Shown: one piece after another, positions 21,441 to 34,200 of the stretch
Position numbering within the stretch: the stretch's first letter is position 1
How the letters are laid out: each line of letters begins with the position of its first letter
The notes under the pieces: model-generated
Database searches by the model: none
Told to the model about the DNA's origin: nothing
What the model saw: the letters and a program-made list of their open reading frames with translations, nothing else
Position numbers and translations under genes: made by a program
Assembly: GCA_034440635.1 (NCBI GenBank)
Contig: JAOTON010001691.1
Location: 1-64,000 of the forward strand
Reading direction: 5' to 3'
Length of the DNA stretch: 64,000 nt
Source of the DNA: Lepas anatifera
Lineage: Eukaryota; Arthropoda; Thecostraca; Lepadidae

Positions 21441-21837
21441 GCAGAAATCCGCGGCGACGCGCCTGACCACCAACACATTTGAAACTGGAGCTATGAATCC
21501 AATGGCGGTACCCTCTTTCGATAAAGACATTCCATCAGGGGCGTAGGAACGGTTTGAAAAGTGGGGGCCAACCTTAGAGGGGGCCGGCCTCAAGGGGGCC
21601 CCCAGCCCAAGGGGGCCCATAATTAGGAACAATTTTTGATGCTCGTTTGGTTTTAATAAGGCACGCATGCACACTAGGTTGTCAATATATGAAAAATTGA
21701 GGAATTGAATTTTTCCCTATGATTTCGAGGTTACTTATTATGATCCAATAAATCATAGTAAAAAGCAAAAAAATTTTTTGGGCTTTTTACCCATATGTTT
21801 TTCAAGTAAGAAATAAATTCAATTTGAGCTCCATGGA
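21441..21837. other. Spacer with a lone hAT-like end
   Basis: CAGGGGCGTAGGAACGG at 21536 is typical of a hAT terminus, but no matching right end or target duplication was found. AT-rich after 21620. Confidence 0.4.
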
Positions 21838-22347
21838 GTAGAGAGACACTGGTTTGAAGATTATTTGCGTGGTCACACACAGCAGGTCAAGGTTAGGACC
21901 GAAGAGGGTCAAACAATTCTCTCAAAAACGTTGCCAAATACGATCGGATGTTATCAAGGGGGTTCCCTCTCTTGTATAATGTTTTCAGTTTTTGCCAGCG
22001 AGATGTGTTTATACGCAGACAAGAGCACAGTAGTTAAATTTGCAGACGATACTCAACTTTTAATCAGCGGACCAAAATCTGAACTCTCTGACATGATTTT
22101 AAGACTTGAAAACGAGCTTGCATTATTTTTAGATTGGTTCAACCAGAATAAGCTGAACCTAAATACTTCAAAACCAAAGTCAAGGTATTTGGAACACGAG
22201 CAATGCTACAAAACATGCCCCAAGCTAGGATAAGAGTTGGCAACACTGTAGTAACCGAGACAAAAGTCGTCAAAAATCTAGGACTAGAGATCGATAGACA
22301 CCTGACGTACCAAACACACATTGATCACCTAACTGCAAAGTGCACAG

Positions 22348-24829
22348 CAGCGTTGCCATTTGGTTCTTTTCGAGCGTACCAGAAATTTTCCGAAATTGTA
22401 CCAAATCGGTACCAGAATTGTAGCAAAGGGGCACCCGAGTGTACCAGAAAAAGTACCTAAATCTTAAACGTCCATTTTCACGAATATTTTACAGAATTTA
22501 AAAGATAAAAAAGTAAATCGCATTACAGGTTAGCACCTGGCAGCCATAGGGGAACACTGTGAAGTGTTTCATACTGGGGTCGAAAGAGAATCAACACAAA
22601 TATGGCAGTCATCTCTGGCCATGGCAGGAGCGGATCCGGGATTTGTAGAAGGGGGGGAGTTGCCGGTTGCACGGAACCTCCATTTTTGCGGCAACACCTC
22701 TAAAGCTGAGGTTAGAAGCTTAATACGTCACATGGGTGCGGATAAGGCACGGTCACCCAATGTTGAGTTTCATGTTTCATGTTTTCAAGATAGACCATAG
22801 TTTCCCATAATGTGTTTGAAAAAAGCTAAAAAAATCCAGTTGGAGGGTCCTGCAGATCAAGTTTCTTGCTTTAGATCGCAGTACGATATCTGAGGCCTAA
22901 TACACGGGACCTTGCACAACCCCGGGGGACCCCATATCAGCTCAAGGCCAGATTCACAAACTTATATTTAGCCCATTAATCAACATTTTTTTCCAAAAAA
23001 CCAGGACTAACCTTGAAATTGCGGTGCCCCCGAGGTTATGCAGCCTCCATTCCTTCGTCCTAAGGCCTACTTCAAACGCTTCCTCAGCTTCTCGCTGGGG
23101 GTCCACTCATGACAAGACGGGAACACATTCTGCTTGGTGCGCAGCAGCCCCGCAACCGTGTCAACTTCCAGGCGGTTCCGTGTCGGGGTTTTCACGAGGC
23201 TCATTGCTGAGAACACTCGCTCAGCCGCTGCACTCGAGTGGGGGAGTGCTAACAAGCTTTTGGAGAGCTTACCCAGCTTGGGGAACGCTGGGCGGCCACT
23301 GACGTCTCTCCACGCCTGAACTTCCCGCCAGTAGTGCTCGACGGGCAGCTCGGGGCTGGGGAGGTTGTCTATGCCTCTGTTTTTCAGCTGGCGCCACTCC
23401 GTGTTTGCATCTTCTAGCTCTTCTCTGGAGAGGATGTTTGGGAATCGTACCGCCAAGGGCACTACCGATTTTGCGTCTGATTTTGGGTCAAGACTTTCGA
23501 GCAGTTGCCATGTTGCATCATTAAAATCAAACCGGCTTGTGATCTGCAGACAAAGGTCGATGTAAAACATCTGCACACGCACCCGGAATGACGTCAGTTC
23601 GTCCAACGGTACTATCTCACCCAGCACAACGGTTTCCACTTCTGTACCACAGTACATCTCTTCAAGAGGGATGAAGTTTCGTGGGTCCGCTGGGTTGAGA
23701 CTGTCCAACGACTTTCCTTGTTCCGACCGGAGAAAGTTCTTGGCGATGGTTAGGTATAACTGCAGGAGGACACTACGCACCGCGTGCACCTGGGCAACTT
23801 CTGACTGAAACACCTTGTTTGCCTTCGTGATCAGCGGCAGGACATACTTCAAAAACGCGAAGTACAGTTTGCACACAGGTTCCTTCAGCGCATTCAGGAT
23901 GGTTCTGGCAGCCTGCAGGTGGTCATCAGCAGCAGCAACTTCAAAGTAAGAGACCAGAGCTGGCCACTGTTCATACACACGATGCACCACGGCGTCCAGG
24001 GACAACCAGCGTGTTTGAGATGGGCGAAGTAGCTCAGCTCGGCAAGTTCGCACACGAGGCAAATGCGCGAACATTTCGAACATGACTATCACTTGCTGCA
24101 TGCCTTTTCAGCTGCGGTAGCTGCGGCGCCAGTTCTTTGTTGCAGAAACGGCAGAAGGCCTTTGTTGCATCCCTTCTGGATGGAAAAATCCATGGTTTTA
24201 GGTCCTGAACTCCCTACCACTCCTTCCTATATTTATGCACATATTCTTTAATCTTTGGCATTTTTTTCTTCCCAGGTAACCGAGATTCACTTTCTAACAT
24301 ATGTACGAAAACACCACACTCAAACCCTTCACAACCAACAAACCGCAGCAGACTATCACCCCTCACCTCATCCGATACAAACGCGCGGTACTATGGCAAC
24401 AACACCAGCAGAAGACATCCCGTCATTTTGGCGCGTATTTTTGTTAACAAAACAGCCGCTCAGCTGAGTGAATCAAAACGTCTCCGATTCAAAACTTCTG
24501 CCGCTTAAAAAGCTAACGCGTCGGAGGCTTAGATTTAAAATGACCTCTGTTCAAAAGTCCCTCTGTTCAAAACTTTTTCCGGGTAAGACTTCCTCAGTTC
24601 GGAAATTACTTCGGTGGAGTTTTTATTTCTTAGTCATGGTCAGGTTAAATCCAAATCCATCCGAACTTTTTCCCTCGTGTGAAGCTCCGAAAACAAAAAA
24701 ATACCAGCTTCACCTGAAAATAGCCGAAATGTAGCAGAAATGGTCCATATACTCAAAAGGTGTACCTGCGTACCAGAGTGCCTGAAAATGTACCAAATCT
24801 GCTAAGATCGTACCAACGCGGCAACGCTG
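22348..24829 (-). mobile_element. 2.5-kb hAT transposon with internally deleted transposase
   Basis: The ends CAGCGTTGCC (22348) and GGCAACGCTG (24829) are inverted repeats. The perfect 8-bp target duplication GTGCACAG flanks them at 22340-22347 and 24830-24837. Both subterminal regions carry several GTACC/GGTAC motifs (e.g. 22375-22450 and 24762-24815), as expected for transposase binding sites. It is inserted in an older non-LTR reverse transcriptase. A stray GCGGATCCGGGA motif near 22632 suggests a further nested fragment. Confidence 0.9.
23067..24181 (-). pseudogene. hAT transposase, BED finger plus C-terminal region
   Basis: The start is an ATG near 24181 (MDFSIQKG). In a neighbouring frame a BED-like finger follows: CRFCNKEL ... 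HAASDSH (C-x2-C ... H-x5-H, about 24080-24150). The main frame, from about 24101 to the stop at 23067, has SQTRWLSLDAV at its start and the dimerisation domain near its end (KLSKSLLALPHSSAAAERVFSAM-like, about 23200). The middle section with the first catalytic Asp residues is absent, so the copy lost an internal segment and changed frame. hAT transposases cut and paste DNA with 8-bp target duplications, which is what flanks this element. No sign of domestication. Confidence 0.85.
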
Positions 24830-25615
24830 GTGCACAGGGATCCTAGTTGGACTTCTCCATGCCAGTCATGTCATTCCTCGCATAGTACTAAAACAAATAG
24901 TTAACGCACTAGTTATGTCGACACTACCTTATTGTATAGCTATTTATCGCACATGCTGCGCTTCACAATTACATAGGGTGCAGAAAATTGTCAATTTTTG
25001 CGCACGAGTCATCTCTGGCAAGCAGAAGTTTGAACATATATCTCAGGAAGCGAGACGACTAGGGTTAATGTCTGCCAATGAGCTTACCGAGTACCACCAA
25101 CTATGTCTAGCCGAAAATGTACTCAGCACAGGCCAACCAACGGTCCTACGAGAAATGTTCCGTTTTACCGATCATGACCACCAAACGCGTCAGACTGCGC
25201 ATCTACGCCCACCCAGACCGCGGACAAATGCAGGGAAGCGGAGACTAGCGTATGTGACGGCGGCACCTTTTAACAGCCTGACAACCGAAATGCGAAATTG
25301 TAATATGATTAGTTCTAAGAGTAGACTGAATGTTCTACTCAGGGAGGAAGATTAGCTAGGTGCAGTCGAGTCATCGAGTTGTATATTGTAGGGTGAATGG
25401 TAACGTAAATCATTTTTTTCAGTTTTACTATAATGATCAGTTTTTTTAGACACGGATTTAGCCTGCTGAGTATTTTATGTTTTATACTTTTTATTTTTAC
25501 TTTTTGTACTGCCTATTTTTAATGAAATGTGAACGACGAATGATTTGGCTTTCTCTTCCGTATTGCGAGTGATAGTGGTGTCGCGGTGCAAGGTTCCTCA
25601 GTTTATGCAATCCAT

Positions 25616-27707
<2,092 letters not shown>

Positions 27708-27748
<41 letters not shown>
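27708..27748. repeat. (GA)n microsatellite
   Basis: About 20 uninterrupted GA dinucleotides. Confidence 0.95.
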
Positions 27749-27932
27749 CCTATCTTTACTCATTCCCTCTCCCCCAACCCTTTCACGCTTTCACCCCAAT
27801 CACACTGGTCTAGTGAGACGAAAGAAGACCGAGACATGGTGGGGATGTGCAGAGGTTGTTACACCTCACCTAGACATCCTTCATGGTGCACTGCTGGTCG
27901 TCCAGGACACGTGCAGACTTCTCGGCTGTTCT

Positions 27933-28070
27933 TCGGCACGGGTCGGCGCCGAGTCACACGGCCTGTGACCGGTAGCACAGTAAAGGTCGGCACGGGTCGG
28001 GGCCGGGCCACGCGGCCTGTCACCGGTAGCACAGTTAAGGCCGGCACGGGTCGGGGCCGCAGTTCCACCG
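27933..28070. repeat. 54-bp repeat, about 2.5 copies
   Basis: Units start GGCACGGGTCGG at about 27933, 27987 and 28041 and contain CCGGTAGCACAGT. It lies just 3' of the NELF-E stop codon on the minus strand, possibly in its 3' UTR. Confidence 0.75.
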
Positions 28071-28204
28071 AATGCTCTAGTCTGAGGTGACACGCACCTC
28101 CGGTGGGGGGTCAGGTGCCACCTGGCGGCTGGCCGTGCTGTAGCAGTGCGCGGACGGCGCCCCGAACGCCGCACCAGCGCCAGCCAGGGAGTGTGGTGGC
28201 GGCC

Positions 28205-28281
28205 TCACTCAAAGCAGTCGTCGTAGACGACGACGTTTCGCTTGTCCTTGATGTGAAGTCCCTTCTGCGAGTGGCTGGCCG
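28205..28281 (-). CDS. Nelf-E: NELF-E exon 6 (C-terminus and stop)
   Basis: After the acceptor CGTCCGTTTCAG it reads ...ASHSQKGLHIKDKRNVVVYD... to TGA (28205-28207). It completes the split Ile-Ala codons of exon 5 (phase 1) and matches the KGSHKD-REMVQYDED type tail of insect NELF-E. It is too short and too displaced to show up as an open frame by itself. Confidence 0.9.
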
Positions 28282-31200
28282 CTGAAACGGACGTGGGCAG
28301 CAGGTCCAGGAGTAGTCTCACACGGGCCTCCACACCGTCACAACACGGGCCTCCACACCGTCACAACACGGGCCTCCACACCGTCACAACACGGCCTCCA
28401 CACCGTCACAACACGGGCCTCCACACCGTCACAACACGGGCCTCCACACCGTCACAACACGGGCCTCCACACCGTCACAACACGGCCTCCACACCGTCAC
28501 AACACGGCCTCCACACCGTCACAACACGGGCCTCCACACCGTCACAACACGGCCTCCACACCGTCAAAACACGGCCTCCACACCGTCACAACACGGGCCT
28601 CCACACCGTCACAACACGGCCTCCACACCGTCACAACACGGGCCTCCACACCGTCACAACACGGGCCTCCACACCGTCACAACACGGCCTCCACACCGTC
28701 ACAACACGGGCCTCCACACCGTCACAACACGGCCTCCACACCGTCACAGCACGGCCTCCACACCGTCACAACACGGGCCTCCACACCGTCACAACACGGC
28801 CTCCACACCGTCAAAACACGGCCTCCACACCGTCACAACACGGGCCTCCACACCGTAACAACACGGCCTCCACACCGTCACAACACGGGCCTCCACACCG
28901 TCACAACACGGGCCTCCACACCGTCACAACACGGGCCTCCACACCGTCACAACACGGGCCTCCACACCGTCACAACACGGCCTCCACACCGTCACAACAC
29001 GGGCCTCCACACCGTCACAACACGGGCCGCCGGACTCAGCCCAAACACCCAACTTGGAACAGGTTCAAGTCTATGACTTTTAGGCCATCATATGTTTACG
29101 GCTGGAAAGAAAACGTACTTCAAGTTAAACTGTACAAAAAACAAGAATTGTGGTAACCATGGTTTATGAATTTCCCTGAGCGCAACGCATTCACTGATGA
29201 ATAAAAAGCACGTTATGTCGGTTGACAAGAAAAAACTCACGCCATATTTTCTCGCTCAAGAATAAAGTAAGAACTACACCCACCCTCTAAAAATTTGAAA
29301 ACTCCCTAGAATAAGGGCAGCATGCACTACTGCTGCCGAGCCGGCCCGTGCGCCGAGCCTCACCGATGGTGCTCCAGGCACTGGAGGTGGAGGCGTCGTT
29401 GATGGGCTCCACCTTGGGCTGGCGGCGGCTGTAGGACACCTGCAGCTCCACACCCTCCACCTTAGTGTCGTTGAGCGCGCCGATCGCCTTTTCTGCATTC
29501 TCCACCTTATCGAAGGTGAGGAAGCCGCAGCTGCCGCAGCGCGCGCCGTCAGAACCCTCCTGGCCGTGCGGCAGGGGGAACTCGCCCCACCCAGCTCCAA
29601 CCGTCAGATGAACCCACCCCCCGAACACCGCTACTGTTCCAACTGCTCCCAATCCCAAGTTAGATAAACTTCTTAATTCGATAGGGATGCGTGGCCCAGT
29701 TAGCACAAAACAAGAATTAATGGGTGGCTTTATATTTGGGGCTGGTATCCCTCACTGGGTGATGACCAGGGGCAGGTTCAGGATTCTTCCAAAGGCGGGC
29801 GGCTGCTACCATCAGAGAAAACACCTTGGAGGACAAAGGAATTTTCAAAGGTTAATAAGTTAAACACCGTTACATGAAAGGAAAACACATTTCCAGTCCA
29901 TAATTTTTTTCATGCAATGCCGGTTGGTTTTCGTTTGCTTCTAAAGCTTATCTCTGAGTTCCACGCTTCCGTTTTCTCCCAAAGACGTCTCCTATGGGCT
30001 TCAATAGGGGAGGGGGGGTGGATCAATACGTTCCCCGAAGTTTCGGGACCTAATCTGACCTTACACAAATGTTCCCATTTTTTATTATAAATTTTGTTCA
30101 AGTTGTTCTCGTTCTACTGCTGGAGTCGGAGTCTCACTAAAGTCATCAAGGGACTTGTCACGGAAACCCCGACCCCACCACCCGAACCAGCAACTCCCAC
30201 AATGAAGGGTTAATTTAGAAGCCAAAGTTTAACGTCCCACAAAGCACAGGGACGGCCGCCCCGCTCAGGTCACCCTCTCACCAGTCAGTTGCCAGCCGAC
30301 CTGTACGTCGGGTAAAATATTGAGCGCCGGAGCGTCTCAGGGGAACCGATCCCAAGCCTGAACATGCACTGCCACTGCATGCTTCTGAGCAGCGGGCCGG
30401 AGCCCAACGCTCTACCAACTGAGCTACCGGGGCGGCTATTATTGTAAATGAAAAGCCTAGTTAGCACCCCACCGGAGAGCTATCGAGTTTCGTACCCGCC
30501 TCCCACCATCATGGTCGTCACCAAGATAGTTCCCCCATCCAGTACAAAATCCGTGGTGGCGACCCTCGAGTTTCCTGTCAAACTAAAAAAACACACATCT
30601 TGGGCGTAGAGCAGACTCAGTAGGTGAGTCGGGGTGAATTTTCTACAGAGCAAATGTGAGGTTGCTGACTGGAAAGAGCAGTGATGCAGGCTCGAGCCAC
30701 CGAATACTGCTGCCGCTCTCACCTCTTCTCGATCTCCATGCTGATGTTGACGATGGTGCCGAAGCTGGCGAAGTGGCGGCGCAGCAGCGCCTCCGTCACG
30801 CCGAAGCCCCGCACGTACACCGTGTGACCCTGGCGCGGCCGGTCAGACGGGCCCGTCTCACGCGCGCCCAGCCGCTCCTCCTTGTCCCGAGCCGACACGA
30901 AACTGTCGTACAGCGACTGCCGCAGCGTAACAGGGTCAGACGAAAGGACAACACAGCAGCCGACACTGTCGTACAGCGACTGCCGCAGCGCAACAGCGTC
31001 AGACGAAAGGACAAAACCGCAGCCGGCACTGTTGTACAGCGACTGCCGCAGCGTAGCAGCGTCAGACCAGGGGACAACACAGCAGCCGGCACTGTCGTAC
31101 AACGACTGCCGCAGCGCAGACAGCGTCAGACGAGAGGACAACACAGCAGCCGACACTGTCGTACAGCGACTGCCGCAGCGTAACAGCGTCAGACGAAAGG

Positions 31201-34200
31201 ACAACACAGCAGCTGATTGATTATTGGGTTTTAGGGGCGCGCCAACCTGCGAGGTCATATAGCGCCCATAACACTTCTCTGCAGTCAAAGCTTATAATTT
31301 TGTCTGTCTTTAGGGGAAAGTAAAGTCTCGTCTAAAGCGAAATAATATTTACATTACAGAGTGATTCTTTCACATCGTAGTTATGATTCTCACTGCACGG
31401 ATACATGATCACAGATTCAAACAGGTTTGCCGCGCCGGCAGGCGCCCAGCACGGGGCGCCGGGGCATCACTTCCGGCGCCCACCCCGCACCAACGGACCC
31501 AGGGGCCAGGGGGCGCGGGGGCAATCTAGACGCCGGACCTAAGCCCGACGTCTAACGGAGGCCCTCCCCGTGGCTCCGAGACTTGAAAGGCCCCGGAGCG
31601 AAAGGGAGGACCCGCCAAGTCGGCGCCAGGCGCCTATCAGCGCGGTTGTCTACCACAACAGACGCTTTTAACCAGGACAAATATTATCGTAAAGTCAATG
31701 TCTCTAAGATAGGACAGCACCCGTTCAACCATACTGGAGTCACGGCCGATCAATTCTAAAAGTGTGGACTCCTGCCGGTGCACGCCAAAATGCAAAGACC
31801 TGTGTCTAGCATATTCCGGGCACGAGACTAGCACGTGTCGGACCGACAGGGGCGCCGCACATCGCTGACATTGTGGTCGAGGTTCGCCGCATAGCAGGTA
31901 TCGGTGAGTGGCCAGCGTGTGGCCAGTCCGCAATCGACACAACGCCACTTCCTCACGGTGGTTAGGCCGCAGCGAGGATGGCTGGCCACTCACCGATCTC
32001 AGGTTTGATAACTTTCAACTTGCTATTCATTATATCATTCCATTGTTCTTGCCATACACTGCGAAGGTGAGTACATATATATATGGGTACAAATATCTAG
32101 CGGGGATTCGTCGCGCACGCCTGCAGGGCCTACGGGAAGCACGTCGAGCCGCTGCGTCTGCCACTTCATTCAATTGTATTCCAACATGACTTGGGACCCA
32201 GCAGAGTGTTACATACTTTCCCAGTCTGGCGAGGCGGGTTAAGCGCAGGACAATGTTTAAAACAAGTCCATCACTTGGGTTGAAACCACTCACAGCTTGA
32301 ATGCTGCTAAGGCTATAGGTGAAAATAACGTATTTCGTGGCATCACTAACTTCGATAAAGCATAGAGCTTTATCCAAGGTGGTGAGTTCAGAGGTGAAAA
32401 CCCATGCAAAAGATGAAAGTGAGAAATTTCTTGTTACTGTATCCGTAACAAAAGCGCATCCCACTCCAACTTCAGTTTTTGATCCGTCAGTGTAGAACGA
32501 CACATGATCTGCATACTGTGCGATGTGTTCGAGCGCCAATTGCTTAAATTCAGTAGGGATAGTATCGGATTTGGTTTTCCCTGCGAGAGTCATGTCGGTT
32601 TTTGGGCAGATAAGTTCCCAAGGAGGGATGTCTGAAAGCTCGCTATGAGTCACAACACACGGCTTGATACCACTTTCGGCCGAGAAACGTTGGACGCGTA
32701 CGCCCAGTGGGATTCCTCTTTGCACGTTCACAAACAGTCGTAGCATGTTCCGCGAGAAAATTGCGTTATATGTTGGGTGTGACGGAGACTGAGCCAGCTT
32801 ATAGGCGTAACGCTGCCCGAGCAGGCACCGTCGCAATGCGAGAGGTGGTTCATTTGCTTCCACCAACAAGCTGGAGCACGGTGTTGTCCTAAACGCACCT
32901 GTAGCCACTAGGAGTGCACTATGGTGAATCGTATCTAAACAGCGTTTAGCTGATTCCGACGGAGAATCGTATACAAAACAGGCGTAATCCATCTTGGAAC
33001 GAACAAGAGACCGATAGAGAATGAAAAGTGTCTTCCTGTCCGCTCCGTACGATAGACGAGATGCACATTTCAAGGCATTCAAAGATTTAATACACTTGTC
33101 ACGTATATTCCTAATGTGTGCGTTGTATGTCAGCCGTTTATCAAACGTTACTCCGAGAAACTTTGCTGCCGGTTGGAAAGTGGTAGTTTTACCGCGCAAT
33201 GATACCATAGGTTCCGGACAGGTCTGCGCCTGCGACAGAAATGAACACCAGCGGTTTTCTCGGTCGAAAAATATAATCCATTTTTACTACTCCAGCGTTC
33301 CAGATGCTTCACGGCCAGCTGGAGTTGACGTGATAGTGAAGATGTTGTTGAAGATGTTGTCCATATTGCAATATCGTCCACAAATATGGAACTCTGTATG
33401 GATGATGGGAGGGATGTTGTGACGTCATTTATGGCTAAAGCGAAGAGACAAATACTTGAAACGCTCCCCTGTGGGATGCCCTCTTCCTGATAAAATGCAT
33501 TGGAGTACATGCCACCGATCCTGACGCGGAAAGTCCTATCAGTCAGGAAGTTCTTCATAAAAAAGACCCATCTGGCCACGAATACCACACTGATACAATT
33601 TTAACAGGATGCCATGTCGCCACGCTGTGTCATAGGCGGCAATGGCGTCAAAGAACACGGCTCCAAGGTGTCGCCCCTCTCTGAACGCACATCGCACTGA
33701 TGTATCCAGAGACACCAAGTGATCCACCGTGCTCCGGCCTTTGCGGAAACCGCACTGGTTGTTACTGAGAATACATTGGCTTTCGAGATACCACGCGAAT
33801 CGCACATTCACCATTTTTTCGAAAAAGTTTGCACATGCAAGAAGTCAGCGATATTGGCCTAAAGTGTAAAGGGTCTGAGCCAGACTTGCCCGGTTTCAGA
33901 ATAGGAATCACTATGGCTTCCTGCCACGCCGGAGGGAAATCGCCAGACTCCCACATCACATTAAATGTGGCAAGCAGTGCCCTCAGCGCATATTGCGACA
34001 CGGCTTTCAACATATCATTATGTATAAGATCTGGTCCCTCAGCTACATAACGAAGGGCACGGATCGCTGCCACCAGCTCGTGCATCGAAAACGGCTGGTT
34101 ATAAGATGGCGTGTCAGTAGTGGTAAAATCTATAGGTTTCTGTTCGGCTAGGTTTTTATGTCTCATAAATGTATTATCGTCTCTCAAGGAGCTACAGCGC

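Larger units (their letters stand above)
21838..25355 (+). pseudogene. Decayed non-LTR reverse transcriptase, split by a hAT
   Basis: Left part 21838-22347: WFEDYLRGHTQQVKV, a degenerate GG-S-L-S box, and the catalytic KFADDTQLL near 22040, then (after a frame change) KNLGLEIDRHLTYQTHID. Right part 24838-25355: the thumb region LVMSTLPYCIAIYR, QLHRVQKIVNFCARVISG and RLNVLLREED, then TAG. Removing 22348-24829 and one 8-bp copy restores continuity from KCT to GILVGLLHA. This is the C-terminal half of a CR1/Jockey-type ORF2 without RNase H, distinct from the EN-RT-RNase H copies elsewhere. The 5' part is missing and there are at least two frame changes. Confidence 0.83.

Noticed and set aside
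18000..21478. Very long open frames on both strands (up to about 330 codons) as repeat proteins
   Set aside because: They coincide exactly with 45-bp and 36-bp minisatellites whose periods are multiples of 3. Frames on opposite strands are equally long and there is no family similarity.
23067..24101. Domesticated host gene of hAT origin
   Set aside because: It lies within intact hAT ends and target duplication, lacks the catalytic middle and has a frame break at the finger.
28305..29040. CRISPR-like array
   Set aside because: Units are contiguous without variable spacers, and the locus is a eukaryotic intron.
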